Notes: a model not told the origin generated them from the letters alone. Positions 53,666 through 63,940 are shown, numbered from the stretch's first letter. The stretch is 64,000 nt of DNA from Marinobacter lipolyticus (GCF_018424605.1 NZ_QTKT01000010.1:94059-158058); one strand, 5' to 3'. Numbers and translations: made by a program.

Positions 53666-55437
53666 GTGAATCCGCCAGGGCGGTAGTGGCGGAAGCCCCG
53701 ACTGCCTCCAACTGGGCCACCTACAAGCGCCTGCTCGCCTACGTCAAACCGTTCTGGCTGGCGTTCTCGCTCGCGGTGCTGGGTAACGTGATCTACGCAG
53801 CGGCGTCGACCGGTATGGCCGCTGCCATGGAATACGTCATCGTAGCGATCGAGAACCCCACCGAACAAAACCGGATTCTGCTGACGGCGTTGATTGTCGG
53901 CGTTTTTGCGTTCCGGGGCGTCGGTACCTTCCTCAGTCAGTACTTTATTAGCTACGTTGGGCGGCAAGTGATCAATGCCCTGAGAAATCAGGTATTCGAC
54001 CGCCTGCTGAGCCTGCCTTCACGTTACTTCGATGACAACGCCTCCGGCCGTCTGGTGTCCAAGCTCACCTTCAACGTGGAGCAGGTTGCCGAGGCCACCA
54101 CCAATGCGGTGACCATTACCCTGAGGGAAGGTTTGACCATCCTGGGCTTGCTGGGGTTCATGCTCTACACCAACTGGAAGCTGACCCTGGTTTTCGTGGC
54201 TGTCGGACCCATCATCGGCTTTGTAGTGAGCTATGCCAGTAAGCGATTTCGCAAGATCAGCAAGCGCATTCAAGGCTCGATGGGGGATATCACCCATGTT
54301 GCGTCCGAATCCATTTCCGGCTACCGGGTTGTGCGTACGTTCGGGGGTGAGGACTATGAACGGGAACGCTTCCGCGACGTCAGTGAGAAGAATCTCAAAC
54401 AGAGTCTGAAAATGGCCTCCACCCAGGCAATCAGCATTCCGGTCATCCAGGTGCTGGTTGCGGTGGCCATAGCGGCCCTGGTGTGGACCATGCTGGCTCC
54501 GGAAATCCGCGGCGAAATGAGTACCGGCCAGTTGATTGCCTTTATTACTGCCGCGACCACCATGGCTAAGCCCATCCGTCAGGTCACGTCGGTGCACGCC
54601 AAGATTCAGAAGGGGGTTGCTGCCGCCCACGACGTGTTCAGCACCATGGATGAAGAGCCCGAGCACGATAATGGCAGCTATCGCCCTGAACGGGTGAACG
54701 GCGATATTACCTTCGATAATGTCTCCTTCCGCTACCGTGACCAGTTGGATGATGTCTTGAGGGCCATTTCCCTGGATATTCCTGCCGGGCAGAGCGTGGC
54801 CCTGGTCGGCCGCTCCGGCAGCGGCAAGTCCACCCTGGTCAGCCTGCTACCCAGGTTCTATGAATACACGGGTGGCGATATTCGCATAGACGGTCACTCG
54901 CTGAAGGACTTCAGTCTGCAGGCATTGCGCGCTCAGATCGCGCTGGTGACCCAGAACGTAGTGCTGTTCAATGACACCATCGCCGCCAACATCGCCTATG
55001 GCGCGTTGCGTCATTGTTCGCGGGAGGAAATCCGTGAAGCGGCCTCCAAAGCTCACGCGCTGGAATTTATCGATCGTATGCCGGAAGGGCTGGACACCAT
55101 GATCGGAGACAACGGCGTGATGCTGTCCGGTGGTCAGCGCCAGCGCCTCGCCATTGCCCGCGCGCTGCTCAAGAACGCACCGGTACTGATCCTCGATGAA
55201 GCCACCTCGGCGCTGGATACGGAATCCGAGCGCCACATCCAGGAAGCCCTGGAAACCGTGATGCAGGGCCGCACCACACTGGTGATCGCCCACCGTTTGT
55301 CCACCATCGAGCAAGCAGACCGCATTCTGGTGATGGATGCCGGGCAGATCATCGAGTCCGGGCGTCATGATGAGCTGCTTGCGTCCGGCGGCGCCTACGC
55401 CCAACTACATCAGATGCAGTTCAGCGAGCACGCATGA
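53662..55437 (+). CDS. msbA: Lipid A export ATP-binding/permease protein MsbA
   Basis: MsbA flips lipid A-core across the inner membrane. The 591-residue ABC half-transporter has six membrane helices in the first ~330 residues and a nucleotide-binding domain with Walker A GRSGSGKST, Q-loop LVTQNVVLFNDT, signature LSGGQRQRLA and Walker B ILDEATSALD. It starts at a GTG overlapping the exbD-like stop, and its own stop overlaps the lpxK ATG, making an uninterrupted translational run. Confidence 0.96.
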   Translation: MSESARAVVAEAPTASNWATYKRLLAYVKPFWLAFSLAVLGNVIYAAASTGMAAAMEYVIVAIENPTEQNRILLTALIVGVFAFRGVGTFLSQYFISYVGRQVINALRNQVFDRLLSLPSRYFDDNASGRLVSKLTFNVEQVAEATTNAVTITLREGLTILGLLGFMLYTNWKLTLVFVAVGPIIGFVVSYASKRFRKISKRIQGSMGDITHVASESISGYRVVRTFGGEDYERERFRDVSEKNLKQSLKMASTQAISIPVIQVLVAVAIAALVWTMLAPEIRGEMSTGQLIAFITAATTMAKPIRQVTSVHAKIQKGVAAAHDVFSTMDEEPEHDNGSYRPERVNGDITFDNVSFRYRDQLDDVLRAISLDIPAGQSVALVGRSGSGKSTLVSLLPRFYEYTGGDIRIDGHSLKDFSLQALRAQIALVTQNVVLFNDTIAANIAYGALRHCSREEIREAASKAHALEFIDRMPEGLDTMIGDNGVMLSGGQRQRLAIARALLKNAPVLILDEATSALDTESERHIQEALETVMQGRTTLVIAHRLSTIEQADRILVMDAGQIIESGRHDELLASGGAYAQLHQMQFSEHA

Positions 55438-56453
55438 GCTCGCTGGTTGACCGTCTCTGGTACGGTACCCGGCGGCCGCTGTGGTTGTTGTATCCGCTGG
55501 CCTGGCTTTACCGGATGGTGTCGGAGAGCCGGCGCAGAAAGGCCTGGAAGGTGAAGGATGCCCCGTTGCCGGTGCCGGTGATCGTGGTCGGCAACCTGAC
55601 GGCCGGCGGTACCGGTAAATCGCCGCTGACGGCGCGGCTGGTAGGCCTCTTGCGGGGCCACGGCTGGCAACCGGTCATCCTGAGCCGTGGCTACGGCGGT
55701 CGATCCGATTCCTATCCTCTGTGTGTGAACGAAACCACCAGCGCCAATCTCGCCGGCGACGAGCCGGTGATGCTGCACCTGGAAACCGGGTGCCCGGTGG
55801 TGGTCGACCCGCAGCGAAAGCGGGGTGCCCTGTGGGCGCTCGAGCAGCGGCTGGGCAATATCCTGATCTGCGACGACGGCCTTCAGCACTACGCCTTGCC
55901 CCGCGACATTGAGCTGGCCGTGTTCGACGCCGCCCGCGGCATTGGCAATGGCGCGGGCATCCCGGTCGGCCCGCTCCGGGAGCCCCTGGAGCGTCTGTCT
56001 GGTGTGGATTTCGTGATCACCAACGGGGGAGCCCTGGAGGATCTGGAACACCCGGCCCAGTTCACCATGACGCTGGAGCCCACGGAACTTCGCAACCTGA
56101 AAACCGGGGAAACAGCACCGCTCGAAAGTCTGCGCGGCCAGCCGGTGTTTGCGGTAGCGGGCATCGGCAATCCCGGGCGTTTTTTCGCTACACTGGAGTC
56201 GCTGGGCGCGGAGGTGTCTGGTCGGGCGTTTGCCGACCACCATAACTTCCGCGCCTCGGACCTGGAGACGCCTGGCGGCAGCCGGCTGGTAATGACCGCC
56301 AAGGATGCGGTCAAATGCCGTGGGATCGCCGGGGACAATGCCTGGGTGCTGTCGGTGACGGCAGCGCTGCCAGAAGCATTCGCCGAAGCATTTCTGGATC
56401 GGGTACGGGAGTGCCAAGGCTTATTTCCTAATCATCAATCCGAGAGAACCTGA
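55434..56453 (+). CDS. lpxK: Tetraacyldisaccharide 4'-kinase LpxK
   Basis: LpxK phosphorylates the 4' position of the lipid A precursor DS-1-P. The 339-residue protein has a membrane-proximal N-terminal helix, the Walker A-like [18 protein letters not shown] (about 52-69) and the catalytic [16 protein letters not shown] segment. The ATG overlaps the msbA stop by four bases. Only one base separates it from the next gene. Confidence 0.96.
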   Translation: MSSLVDRLWYGTRRPLWLLYPLAWLYRMVSESRRRKAWKVKDAPLPVPVIVVGNLTAGGTGKSPLTARLVGLLRGHGWQPVILSRGYGGRSDSYPLCVNETTSANLAGDEPVMLHLETGCPVVVDPQRKRGALWALEQRLGNILICDDGLQHYALPRDIELAVFDAARGIGNGAGIPVGPLREPLERLSGVDFVITNGGALEDLEHPAQFTMTLEPTELRNLKTGETAPLESLRGQPVFAVAGIGNPGRFFATLESLGAEVSGRAFADHHNFRASDLETPGGSRLVMTAKDAVKCRGIAGDNAWVLSVTAALPEAFAEAFLDRVRECQGLFPNHQSERT

Positions 56454-56454
56454 A

Positions 56455-56646
56455 ATGGATAAGAAACTGGTGGCCATGCTGGCCTGCCCGGTGTGCAAGG
56501 GCGAGCTGAAGCTGAATCAGGACAAGACCGAGTTGGTGTGTTATCAGGACGCAATGGCGTTCCCGATCCGCGAAGGCATTCCGGTGATGCTGGCGACGGA
56601 GGCACGCACGCTGTCAACAGACGAACGTCTCGACAAACACGGCTAG
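56455..56646 (+). CDS. Trm112/YcaR-family small protein
   Basis: A 63-residue protein with the family start [19 protein letters not shown] and REGIPVML near the end. The CPxC pair is present, but a second zinc-binding cysteine pair is incomplete. Bacterial Trm112-like proteins are usual companions of lpxK and kdsB, as here, but their function is unclear. It is 1 bp after lpxK and 9 bp before kdsB. Confidence 0.92.
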   Translation: MDKKLVAMLACPVCKGELKLNQDKTELVCYQDAMAFPIREGIPVMLATEARTLSTDERLDKHG

Positions 56647-56655
56647 GGGAGCGTC

Positions 56656-57438
56656 ATGTCTTTTACCGTGGTGATTCCCGCTCGGTACGCATCCACCCGG
56701 TTGCCGGGAAAACCCCTGGCGGACCTGGCCGGCAAGCCGATGATCCGACATGTCTACGAGCGCGCCAATGAGAGTGCAGCGAGCCGTGTAGTGATCGCGA
56801 CCGACGATGAGCGCATTGAGGCCGCCTGCCAGGCGTTCGGTGCCGAGGTGGTCATGACCTCGCCCGATCACGCCAGCGGCACGGACAGGCTGGAAGAGGT
56901 GGCCCGCACACTGGGTTTTGCGGCGAATGACCGCATTGTCAATGTTCAGGGCGACGAACCCCTGATTCCTCCCGCCCTGATCAATCAGGTGGCACACAAT
57001 CTTCAGCGCTTTCCCCGCGCCGCCATTGCCACCCTGTGCGAGAAAATTACGGATGCCGACAGCGTGTTTAATCCCAACGTGGTCAAGGTGGTTGCCGATC
57101 ATCAGGGGATGGCGCATTACTTCAGCCGTGCGCCCATTCCCTGGGCCCGGGACCACTGGAAAACCGACCACTGGCCGCCCCGTGAGAAAACCCTGCCTTC
57201 CGGTGTGAACTATTTCCGTCACATTGGCATCTATGGGTACCGGGTGCGGTTGCTGAGCGATTTTGTCGGTTGGGCACCGGCGCCCACCGAACTCACGGAA
57301 TCCCTGGAGCAGTTGCGCGCCCTGTATAACGGCGCGCAGATTCACGTGGAAGAGGCTGTGGAGCAGCCGCCGGCGGGCGTTGATACCGAGGCGGATCTTC
57401 AGCGGCTGCGTCAGTGGATGGAGGCAAATCAACCATGA
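56656..57438 (+). CDS. kdsB: CMP-KDO synthetase KdsB
   Basis: KdsB activates KDO as CMP-KDO for addition to lipid A. The 260-residue nucleotidyltransferase has the phosphate-binding [15 protein letters not shown] (about 6-20), [11 protein letters not shown] and [14 protein letters not shown]. The length is normal. Its stop overlaps the ATG of the phosphatase gene (ATGA), so both are translated together. Confidence 0.97.
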   Translation: MSFTVVIPARYASTRLPGKPLADLAGKPMIRHVYERANESAASRVVIATDDERIEAACQAFGAEVVMTSPDHASGTDRLEEVARTLGFAANDRIVNVQGDEPLIPPALINQVAHNLQRFPRAAIATLCEKITDADSVFNPNVVKVVADHQGMAHYFSRAPIPWARDHWKTDHWPPREKTLPSGVNYFRHIGIYGYRVRLLSDFVGWAPAPTELTESLEQLRALYNGAQIHVEEAVEQPPAGVDTEADLQRLRQWMEANQP

Positions 57439-57920
57439 GCGATCGCAAACCGGTGAGCGTGCTGTTTGTCTGTCTTGGCAATATCTGCCGTTCTCCGAGT
57501 GCCGAAGGGGTGTTTCGCCAGGCCGTTCACAGTGCCGGCCTGGCCGCCCACATCCACATTGATTCCTGTGGTACCGGCGACTGGCACGTTGGCAAGGCGC
57601 CGGATGCACGGGCGCAGGACAAGGCTCGGCAGCGGGGGATCGACATCTCCGGGCTGCGGGCGCGACAGTTTGATGCCAGTGACCTGCAGCGTTTCGATTT
57701 CATTCTGGTGATGGACCGTCAGAACTTGTCGGATATCCGGGACATCTGGCGTCGCAACGGCGGCACTGAACCTGAGCTTTTCCTGAGCTACGGCAACAGC
57801 TCCCACGATGAGGTTCCCGACCCTTACTACGGTGGCGATGAAGGTTTTGAGGCAGTGCTGGACCTGATTGAAGAGGCCAGTGACGGGCTGCTGGAAGCCA
57901 TCCGGGAGAGGCTGGCTTGA
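57435..57920 (+). CDS. Low-molecular-weight protein-tyrosine phosphatase
   Basis: A 161-residue LMW-PTP from the ATG at 57435, with the CX5R active site C13-L-G-N-I-C-R19-S at the N-terminus and the general acid aspartate in VPDPYYGG. In many bacteria such enzymes dephosphorylate exopolysaccharide tyrosine kinases; no kinase gene is nearby, so the target is open. It overlaps kdsB at the start and the murB TTG at the end. Confidence 0.94.
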   Translation: MSDRKPVSVLFVCLGNICRSPSAEGVFRQAVHSAGLAAHIHIDSCGTGDWHVGKAPDARAQDKARQRGIDISGLRARQFDASDLQRFDFILVMDRQNLSDIRDIWRRNGGTEPELFLSYGNSSHDEVPDPYYGGDEGFEAVLDLIEEASDGLLEAIRERLA

Positions 57921-58963
57921 GCCTGCCTGCGGACATCCGGGAGCACGTCAGCCTGCAGGCCATGAACAGCCTCGGCATTGCGGCCAGTGCCCGTTGGTTT
58001 GTGGACGTAGACTCCGATACCCAGCTTGGCCCCATACTGGATTATGCAGACAGAGAGGGGCTGCCTACCCTGATTCTGGGCGGCGGCAGTAACCTGGTGT
58101 TTGCCGACGATTATTCCGGGCTGGTGGTGCGTATGGCGATTGCCGGCAGGCGCTGGGAACAGGTCGAGGCGGATTCGGCGGTGCTGGTGCTGGGGGCAGG
58201 GGAGAACTGGCATGAGTCTGTACTCTATGCGGCGGCGGCCGGCTATCGGGGCATTGAGAATCTGGCGCTGATTCCGGGTACCGCAGGTGCGGCGCCGGTG
58301 CAGAATATCGGTGCCTATGGCGTGGAGCTCGGGGACAGTCTTGTCAGCGTCACGGTGTTGGACCGTGAGGCCGGTCAATGGCGGGTGATCGCCAACGAAG
58401 ACTGCGACTTTGCCTATCGGGACAGTCTGTTCAAGCGCCAACCGGGGCGGTTTGTCATCACGGAGCTGCGGCTTCGCCTGAGCCGCTCACGGCCAATGGT
58501 GCTGGGCTACGCTGACCTGGCTGACTATTTCGATGGCCAGAACACGGAGGAACTGACGCCGCTGGATGTCGCCCAGGCCGTGATGGCGGTGCGGCGCCGC
58601 AAATTGCCGGACCCCCAGCAAGTGCCGAATGCCGGTAGCTTCTTCAAGAATCCGGTGGTGTCGTTAGCGACCTGGGACAAGCTGAAATCTGACTATCCGG
58701 ATATGCCCGGTTACCCTGGCGCGCAAACGGCCAAACTGGCGGCAGCGTGGCTAATTGATCAATGCGGCTGGAAAGGCTACCGCAATGAGCGGGTGGGTGT
58801 GCACAATCGCCAGGCGCTGGTGTTGATCAATCATTCCGGGGGTAATGGCACCGATGTGCTGACCCTCGCTGAGCGAATCCGCAAGGACGTGGTGAAGCGT
58901 TTTGGTGTTGCCCTGGAGATGGAGCCTGGCGTTATTCCTGCTGTGCTGACGCCGGAGAAGTGA
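57917..58963 (+). CDS. murB: UDP-N-acetylenolpyruvoylglucosamine reductase MurB
   Basis: MurB reduces UDP-GlcNAc-enolpyruvate with NADPH and FAD in peptidoglycan synthesis. The 348-residue protein has the FAD-binding ILGGGSNLVF, the NAGSFFKNP serine segment and the terminal glutamate in LEMEPGVIP. It begins at a TTG that overlaps the phosphatase stop (TTGA). An internal ATG at about residue 16 would cut the N-terminal strand. The stop codon lies in the loop of a perfect hairpin. Confidence 0.95.
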   Translation: MSLPADIREHVSLQAMNSLGIAASARWFVDVDSDTQLGPILDYADREGLPTLILGGGSNLVFADDYSGLVVRMAIAGRRWEQVEADSAVLVLGAGENWHESVLYAAAAGYRGIENLALIPGTAGAAPVQNIGAYGVELGDSLVSVTVLDREAGQWRVIANEDCDFAYRDSLFKRQPGRFVITELRLRLSRSRPMVLGYADLADYFDGQNTEELTPLDVAQAVMAVRRRKLPDPQQVPNAGSFFKNPVVSLATWDKLKSDYPDMPGYPGAQTAKLAAAWLIDQCGWKGYRNERVGVHNRQALVLINHSGGNGTDVLTLAERIRKDVVKRFGVALEMEPGVIPAVLTPEK

Positions 58964-58977
58964 TCTCCGGCGTCAGC
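58945..58977. terminator. 14-bp hairpin holding the murB stop codon, shared with convergent proS
   Basis: G-CTGACGCCGGAGA (58945-58958) pairs perfectly with TCTCCGGCGTCAG-C (58964-58977), leaving a five-base loop AGTGA that contains the murB TGA (58961-58963). The proS stop is 8 bp further, on the opposite strand. There is no U-tract on either side, so it may be a Rho-independent-like bidirectional barrier or an mRNA end stabiliser. Confidence 0.7.
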
Positions 58978-58984
58978 GGCTGCC

Positions 58985-60718
58985 TCAAAGGCCGTTGCGG
59001 GGAGAGGCTTTCAGCAGGAACGGTAGCGCTTCCTCGATACTGACGTCCTGCTTGTCGTCATCCTGGCGTCCCTTGTACTCCAGCGTGCCTGCAGTCAGGC
59101 CACGTTCGGAGATGACAAACCGGTGCGGAATGCCGATCAGCTCCATATCGGCAAACTTGACGCCCGGACGTTCATTGCGGTCATCCAGCAAAACGTCAAA
59201 GCCAGCCTGGCGCAGCTGATCGTATAGGCGGTCGCCCGCTTCAGCCACTGCCGGCGATTTGTGCGCGTTGAGAGTAACGATCGCCACTTCGAACGGGGCA
59301 ATGGCGTCCGGCCAGATGATGCCCTTGTCGTCGTGGTTCTGCTCGATTGCCGCTGCCACGATGCGAGACACGCCGATACCGTAACAGCCCATCTCCAGGA
59401 TCACGCTCTTGCCATTCTCGTCGAGCACTTTGGCGTTCATCGCGGTACTGTACTTGTTACCCAGCTTGAAAATATGGCCCACTTCGATACCGCGTCGGAT
59501 CTCCAGGGTGCCTTTTCCATCCGGGCTCGGGTCACCTTCCACCACATCACGAATGTCTTCGATGCGGTCGGCGCTGACATCACGATCCCAGTTGACCCCC
59601 GTCAGGTGAAAACCGTCGCGGTTGGCGCCGCAGACAAAATCGGACAACTGGGCGGCGCTGCGATCCACAATCACCGGTAGCGGAAGATTGACCGGACCGA
59701 TGGACCCCGGTGAGCAGCCAACGGCCTGCTCGATTTCCTCGTCCGTGGCCATGGTCAGTGGCTCGGCAACGCCGGCCAGTTTCTCGGCCTTGATGTCGTT
59801 GAGGCTGTGATCGCCGCGCAGGATCAGCGCTACCAGTCCGGCGTCGCCGTCGTCATCCGCCTCGCCTTTGACCAGCAGGGTTTTCACCGTGCGGGTGGGA
59901 GCAATGCCCAGGAACTCAGAAACAGCCGCGATGGTGCGTTGGTCCGGAGTGGCAATCTCCTTCAGTTCCTCGGTTGCTGCCGCGCGCTCTGCCGCCGGCG
60001 CAACGGCTTCGGCTTTTTCAATGTTTGCCGCGTAGTCACTGTCGGTGCTGAAGACAATGTCATCTTCACCCGACGACGCCAGAACATGGAACTCGTGAGA
60101 GGCACTGCCGCCGATGGCGCCGGAGTCGGCCTGGACCGGCCGGTAATCCAGACCAATGCGGTCGAAGATCGCGCAATAGGTGCGGTGCATGGTTTGATAG
60201 GTTTCGTCCAGGGATTGCGCAGTGACGTGGAACGAGTAGGCGTCCTTCATCAGGAACTCACGGGCACGCATGACACCGAATCGCGGCCGGCGTTCGTCGC
60301 GGAACTTGGTCTGGATCTGATAAAAGTTGGCCGGCAGCTCTTTATAGCTTTTCAGTTCGTTGCGGATCAGGTCGGTGATCACTTCTTCGTGAGTCGGGCC
60401 GTAGCAGAAATCACGGCCATGGCGGTCGTTCATGCGCAGCAGTTCGCCGCCATACTGTTCCCATCGTCCGGACTCCTGCCAGAGTTCCGCCGGCTGCACG
60501 GCTGGCATCAGCAGTTCCTGGGCGCCGCTTTTGTCCATTTCCTGGCGCACGATGCGTTCCACCTTGCGCAGGGTGCGCAGGCCCATGGGTAACCAGGTGT
60601 AAAGTCCCGAGGCGAGCTTGCGAATCATCCCGGAGCGGAGCATCAGCTGGTGGCTGATAACCTCCGCATCGGCCGGTGTTTCTTTCAGAGTGGCAATCAG
60701 GAAACGGCTTGCTCGCAT
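58985..60718 (-). CDS. proS: Prolyl-tRNA synthetase (ProS, bacterial type)
   Basis: A 577-residue class II synthetase. It has the motif 2 region ([22 protein letters not shown]), an inserted editing domain (about 225-400) that hydrolyses Ala-tRNAPro, class II motif 3 ([13 protein letters not shown]) and the C-terminal anticodon domain. The length and the insertion mark the bacterial form. Upstream, a 146-bp gap separates it from the divergent TetR gene. Confidence 0.97.
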   Translation of the reverse strand: MRASRFLIATLKETPADAEVISHQLMLRSGMIRKLASGLYTWLPMGLRTLRKVERIVRQEMDKSGAQELLMPAVQPAELWQESGRWEQYGGELLRMNDRHGRDFCYGPTHEEVITDLIRNELKSYKELPANFYQIQTKFRDERRPRFGVMRAREFLMKDAYSFHVTAQSLDETYQTMHRTYCAIFDRIGLDYRPVQADSGAIGGSASHEFHVLASSGEDDIVFSTDSDYAANIEKAEAVAPAAERAAATEELKEIATPDQRTIAAVSEFLGIAPTRTVKTLLVKGEADDDGDAGLVALILRGDHSLNDIKAEKLAGVAEPLTMATDEEIEQAVGCSPGSIGPVNLPLPVIVDRSAAQLSDFVCGANRDGFHLTGVNWDRDVSADRIEDIRDVVEGDPSPDGKGTLEIRRGIEVGHIFKLGNKYSTAMNAKVLDENGKSVILEMGCYGIGVSRIVAAAIEQNHDDKGIIWPDAIAPFEVAIVTLNAHKSPAVAEAGDRLYDQLRQAGFDVLLDDRNERPGVKFADMELIGIPHRFVISERGLTAGTLEYKGRQDDDKQDVSIEEALPFLLKASPRNGL

Positions 60719-60864
60719 TGTGTCTTCCGTATGAGGTTGTAAAAGGTTCTTAGACTAATGGACAGGCCGCGGATGGCGCGCCAGCCCCTTCAATTGTCGT
60801 AAAGTGGTGGATATTGTACGGAGCCTGTCACATAAGGTACAGATCGAGTAGGTGCACCCCGCTT

Positions 60865-61494
60865 ATGAGTTTACAGAGCAGTGAGTTCGTCGTGGATGTT
60901 ACGCCTCGGCGGAAACCCGTTCAGGCTCGCAGCCGCGAGCGCGTCAACAACATTCTTCACCATGCTGCCGCCATTTTTCATGACGTTGGTGTCGACGCAA
61001 CCAGCATGTCCGCCATCGCCCGGCAATCGGGTATGTCGCTGGCCTCCCTGTATCGTTATTTTCCGAACAAGCCAGCCATTGTGAAGGCAGTGGCCGAGCG
61101 CCAGGTGGAAAAGATGGAGACCGCGTTGCGGGATCGTCTTGGAGAAACCAGTCTGACAGATGCGGTGGATGTGCTGATTGACCTGTTCTACGAGTTCTAC
61201 CGTGACGAGCCGGCGTATTCGGCCATCTGGAGTGGCGTGGAGTCCATGCCCGAATTACGGGAGCTGGATTTGCGGGAACTCTACAGTAACGCCCGTGATC
61301 TGGATGCCCGGCTGCAGGAGGAATTTCCTCAGCTTGATGGTGACCGACGCTGGACCGCCAGCCTGATGTTGCCCCGCTCGGCCGGCAGTATCCTGCGGTT
61401 AGCGGTCACGCTTCCGGATCATCAGGCCAGCCGTCTGGTTGACGAGCTCAAGGGCATGGTCGCCGCGTACATGAAGGCGCTGGTTCGCCCCTGA
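60865..61494 (+). CDS. TetR-family transcriptional regulator
   Basis: A 209-residue protein from the ATG at 60865, with helix-turn-helix residues about 23-66 (HAAAIFHDVGVDATSMSAIA, SLASLYRYFPNKPAIVKAVA). The C-terminal effector domain (TetR_C-type) has no assignable ligand. A frame beginning at 60814 would add 17 residues of unlikely sequence. It is divergent from proS and convergent with the Lrp-like gene, separated by 10 bp. Confidence 0.9.
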   Translation: MSLQSSEFVVDVTPRRKPVQARSRERVNNILHHAAAIFHDVGVDATSMSAIARQSGMSLASLYRYFPNKPAIVKAVAERQVEKMETALRDRLGETSLTDAVDVLIDLFYEFYRDEPAYSAIWSGVESMPELRELDLRELYSNARDLDARLQEEFPQLDGDRRWTASLMLPRSAGSILRLAVTLPDHQASRLVDELKGMVAAYMKALVRP

Positions 61495-61504
61495 CCGCCC
61501 GCGC

Positions 61505-62002
61505 TTACGAAAGATACCCCAGTGGCAGGGCGGTGTTGTCGATAACCCGCCGCAGTACAAAACTCGAATGGACGCCGCTCACGCCCTGAATTCTGGTAAT
61601 GCGGTTGAGCAGGAAGTGGTGGTAATGGTCCATGTCCGGTACCACCACTTTCAGCATGTAGTCTGCATCCTGCCCGGTGATCAGATAGCACTCCTGTACC
61701 TCCGGGTACGCTGCAACCTGTTCCTCAAACGCTGAAAACCGTTCAGGCGTATGGCGGTCCATACCAATCAGTATGATGGCGGTGAGCGATAACCCGAGTT
61801 TCTTGTGATCGAGTATGGTCACCTTCCGCACAATAATGCCTGCCTCTTCAAGGGCCCTTACTCTGCGCAGGCAGGGGGAAGGTGAGAGACCGACCTTGTC
61901 TGCCAGTTCCTGATTGGTGAGCGAGCCGTCCTGCTGCAGCTGTTCGAGGATTCTGCGGTCGGTGTTATCAATTTTAACGAGCGGGGCGCTTGAATTAGGC
62001 AT
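61505..62002 (-). CDS. Lrp/AsnC-family transcriptional regulator
   Basis: A 165-residue protein with an N-terminal AsnC-type helix-turn-helix (about 10-60; DNTDRRILEQLQQDGSLTNQ, SPSPCLRRVRALEEAGII) and a RAM effector domain (VQECYLITGQDADYMLKVVV). It likely responds to an amino acid. It is divergent from leuA across 146 bp with an AT-rich palindrome close to its own start, so control of itself and of leuA is a plausible inference. Confidence 0.92.
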   Translation of the reverse strand: MPNSSAPLVKIDNTDRRILEQLQQDGSLTNQELADKVGLSPSPCLRRVRALEEAGIIVRKVTILDHKKLGLSLTAIILIGMDRHTPERFSAFEEQVAAYPEVQECYLITGQDADYMLKVVVPDMDHYHHFLLNRITRIQGVSGVHSSFVLRRVIDNTALPLGYLS

Positions 62003-62018
62003 AATATTGCTTCTTTTG

Positions 62019-62037
62019 TTTTATATAGGCTATAAAA
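62019..62037. promoter_or_regulatory. AT-rich palindrome (candidate Lrp-type operator)
   Basis: TTTTATA-TAGGC-TATAAAA is a perfect 7-bp inverted repeat with a five-base spacer, 17 bp upstream of the Lrp-like start and 112 bp upstream of leuA. Lrp/AsnC operators are typically short AT-rich palindromes, so this is a good candidate site for the adjacent regulator. The surrounding 62003-62090 is AT-rich relative to the window. Confidence 0.5.
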
Positions 62038-62148
62038 AGTTAAAATATCAGGCCTGTTCGTAAAAATAGCAATCATTTTTCCCGTAATCGCGGGTATTCT
62101 GTACACCATACGCTGATTGGCACCTGTAACGCGCAAGGAAAACACATC

Positions 62149-63837
62149 ATGGCATTCGATCATCGCAAATACGTTGCTTTCAAACCCGTGGCCAAGAAAG
62201 ATCGTCGGTGGCCTGACCGGGTCATCGACAGGGCGCCGGCCTTTTGCGCTGTGGATCTTCGTGATGGCAATCAGGCACTGGTCAAGCCCATGTCCGTTGC
62301 CCAGAAGCAGCGTCTGTTCGATTTGCTGGTCAAGCTCGGTTTCAAGGAAATTGAGATAGGTTTCCCCGCAGCGAGCCAGCCGGATTTCGATTTCTGCCGC
62401 AAGCTGATTGAAGAGAACCGTATTCCGGACGATGTGAAGATCCAAGTGTTGACGCAGGCCCGTCCGGAGCTGATCGAACGGACTTACGAAGCGTTGAAGG
62501 GGGCGGCGCGAGCCATTGTTCACGTGTATAACTCCACCTCTACGGTTCAGCGCGAACAGGTGTTCGGGCTGGATCGGGACGGGATCCGGGACATTGCCGT
62601 GAACGGCGCCCGGCTGGTTCGGGACATTGCTGCCCGTCATCCGGAAACGGAGTGGACCTTCCAGTATTCCCCGGAGAGTTTTACCGGCACCGAGCTGGAT
62701 TTCGCCGCAGAGGTGATCGACGCGGTAAACGAGGTATGGCGCCCGGATCAGGGCCAGCCGGTGATCATCAACCTGCCGGCGACGGTGGAAATGGCAACCC
62801 CGAACGTGTTTGCCGATCAGATCGAATGGATCTGCGACCGGGTTCGTTACCGTGAGCATTTCAGCATCAGTGTACACACCCACAATGACCGTGGCTGTGC
62901 AGTGGCAGCGGCCGAGCTCGCCGTTATGGCCGGCGCGGACCGGGTAGAAGGTACCCTGATGGGCAACGGGGAGCGCACCGGCAACATGGATCTGGTTACC
63001 ATGGCCATGAACCTGTACTCCCAGGGTATCGACCCCACGCTCGATCTGTCCGGCATGGCGGAGATTACCGAAGTGGTCGAGGCGTGCACCGAAATCTCCA
63101 CCCATCCCCGCCACCCTTACGCCGGTGAGCTGGTGTTTACCGCGTTCTCGGGCAGTCACCAGGACGCCATTCGCAAATGCCTGTCGAGGCGCAAGGACGG
63201 CGACACCTGGAACGTGGCCTATCTGCCGATTGATCCCCGGGATCTGGGGCGTCGCTATGAGGAAGTGGTACGCATCAACAGCCAGTCCGGTAAAGGGGGC
63301 GTTGCCTACGTGCTGGAGCGGGATTACAACATCAGCCTGCCACGCTGGCTGCAGATCGAATTCAGCAAGGTGGTACAGGGGGAAGCCGAAATCAACGGAG
63401 GCGAGATTGATTCGTTGACCATTCATCGGCTGTTCGAGGATCGTTACCTCAAGGTCTATCAACCCTGGGCGCTTAAATCCTACGATCTGCACCGGGACGA
63501 TAACGGTGTTAAAGCATCGTTCACCATGGGCAGCGCCGAACACGCCGTGCGTCTGGAAGGACGGGGGCTGGGCGCCGTGGAAGCCGTTTCTGCTGCGCTG
63601 GAGGTGGCGTGTGGTGTGTCGATCGCGGTTGAGGCCTACGATGAGTTTGCCCTGGGCGAGGGTACCACGGCCAATGCCCTGGCCTGTATCCGCCTGACGG
63701 TGGATGGAGAACACTGCAGTGCTGCTGCGCTGGCGGAAGACACCACCTCGGCAACGCTGCAGGCGTTGTTCTCCGCCGTTGCCCAGGTTGCCGATGCGCC
63801 GGTCTCGCAGCCGGAGATGGCTTCTGACGAGGCCTGA
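62149..63837 (+). CDS. leuA: 2-isopropylmalate synthase LeuA
   Basis: LeuA condenses 2-ketoisovalerate with acetyl-CoA, the first step of leucine synthesis. The 562-residue protein has the TIM-barrel start AVDLRDGNQAL, the metal-binding SVHTHNDRGCAVAAAELA and a C-terminal regulatory domain (about 440-555) for leucine inhibition. The length fits the longer LeuA form also found in Pseudomonas and actinobacteria. No leader peptide is evident upstream. It is divergent from an Lrp-like gene. Confidence 0.95.
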   Translation: MAFDHRKYVAFKPVAKKDRRWPDRVIDRAPAFCAVDLRDGNQALVKPMSVAQKQRLFDLLVKLGFKEIEIGFPAASQPDFDFCRKLIEENRIPDDVKIQVLTQARPELIERTYEALKGAARAIVHVYNSTSTVQREQVFGLDRDGIRDIAVNGARLVRDIAARHPETEWTFQYSPESFTGTELDFAAEVIDAVNEVWRPDQGQPVIINLPATVEMATPNVFADQIEWICDRVRYREHFSISVHTHNDRGCAVAAAELAVMAGADRVEGTLMGNGERTGNMDLVTMAMNLYSQGIDPTLDLSGMAEITEVVEACTEISTHPRHPYAGELVFTAFSGSHQDAIRKCLSRRKDGDTWNVAYLPIDPRDLGRRYEEVVRINSQSGKGGVAYVLERDYNISLPRWLQIEFSKVVQGEAEINGGEIDSLTIHRLFEDRYLKVYQPWALKSYDLHRDDNGVKASFTMGSAEHAVRLEGRGLGAVEAVSAALEVACGVSIAVEAYDEFALGEGTTANALACIRLTVDGEHCSAAALAEDTTSATLQALFSAVAQVADAPVSQPEMASDEA

Positions 63838-63905
63838 GGCTTGTCCCATGTCCAACAAAAAAGCCGGCTGAAGGAGGCTGTGTGAAAACAGCCTCCCAAA
63901 CTGGC

Positions 63906-63940
63906 AAAATAACCGCGACATGGCTCGCGGTTATTTTTTT
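63906..63940 (+). terminator. Intrinsic terminator just inside the putative IS
   Basis: AAAATAACCGCGA (63906-63918) pairs with TCGCGGTTATTTT (63925-63937) around a CATGGC loop and runs into T's up to 63940, directly before the transposase ATG at 63941. It can block transcription from leuA into the transposase, a common self-limiting trait of insertion sequences, and can also serve as the leuA terminator. Confidence 0.75.

Noticed and set aside
63873..63896. GGAGGCTGT/ACAGCCTCC hairpin considered as the native leuA terminator
   Set aside because: It has no U-tract and contains TGTGTGAAAAC, which looks more like an IS end. It is discussed under the IS finding.
61858..63921. A 687-codon open frame on the minus strand
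   Set aside because: It is antisense to leuA and runs into the Lrp gene in another frame. The translation has no domain features.
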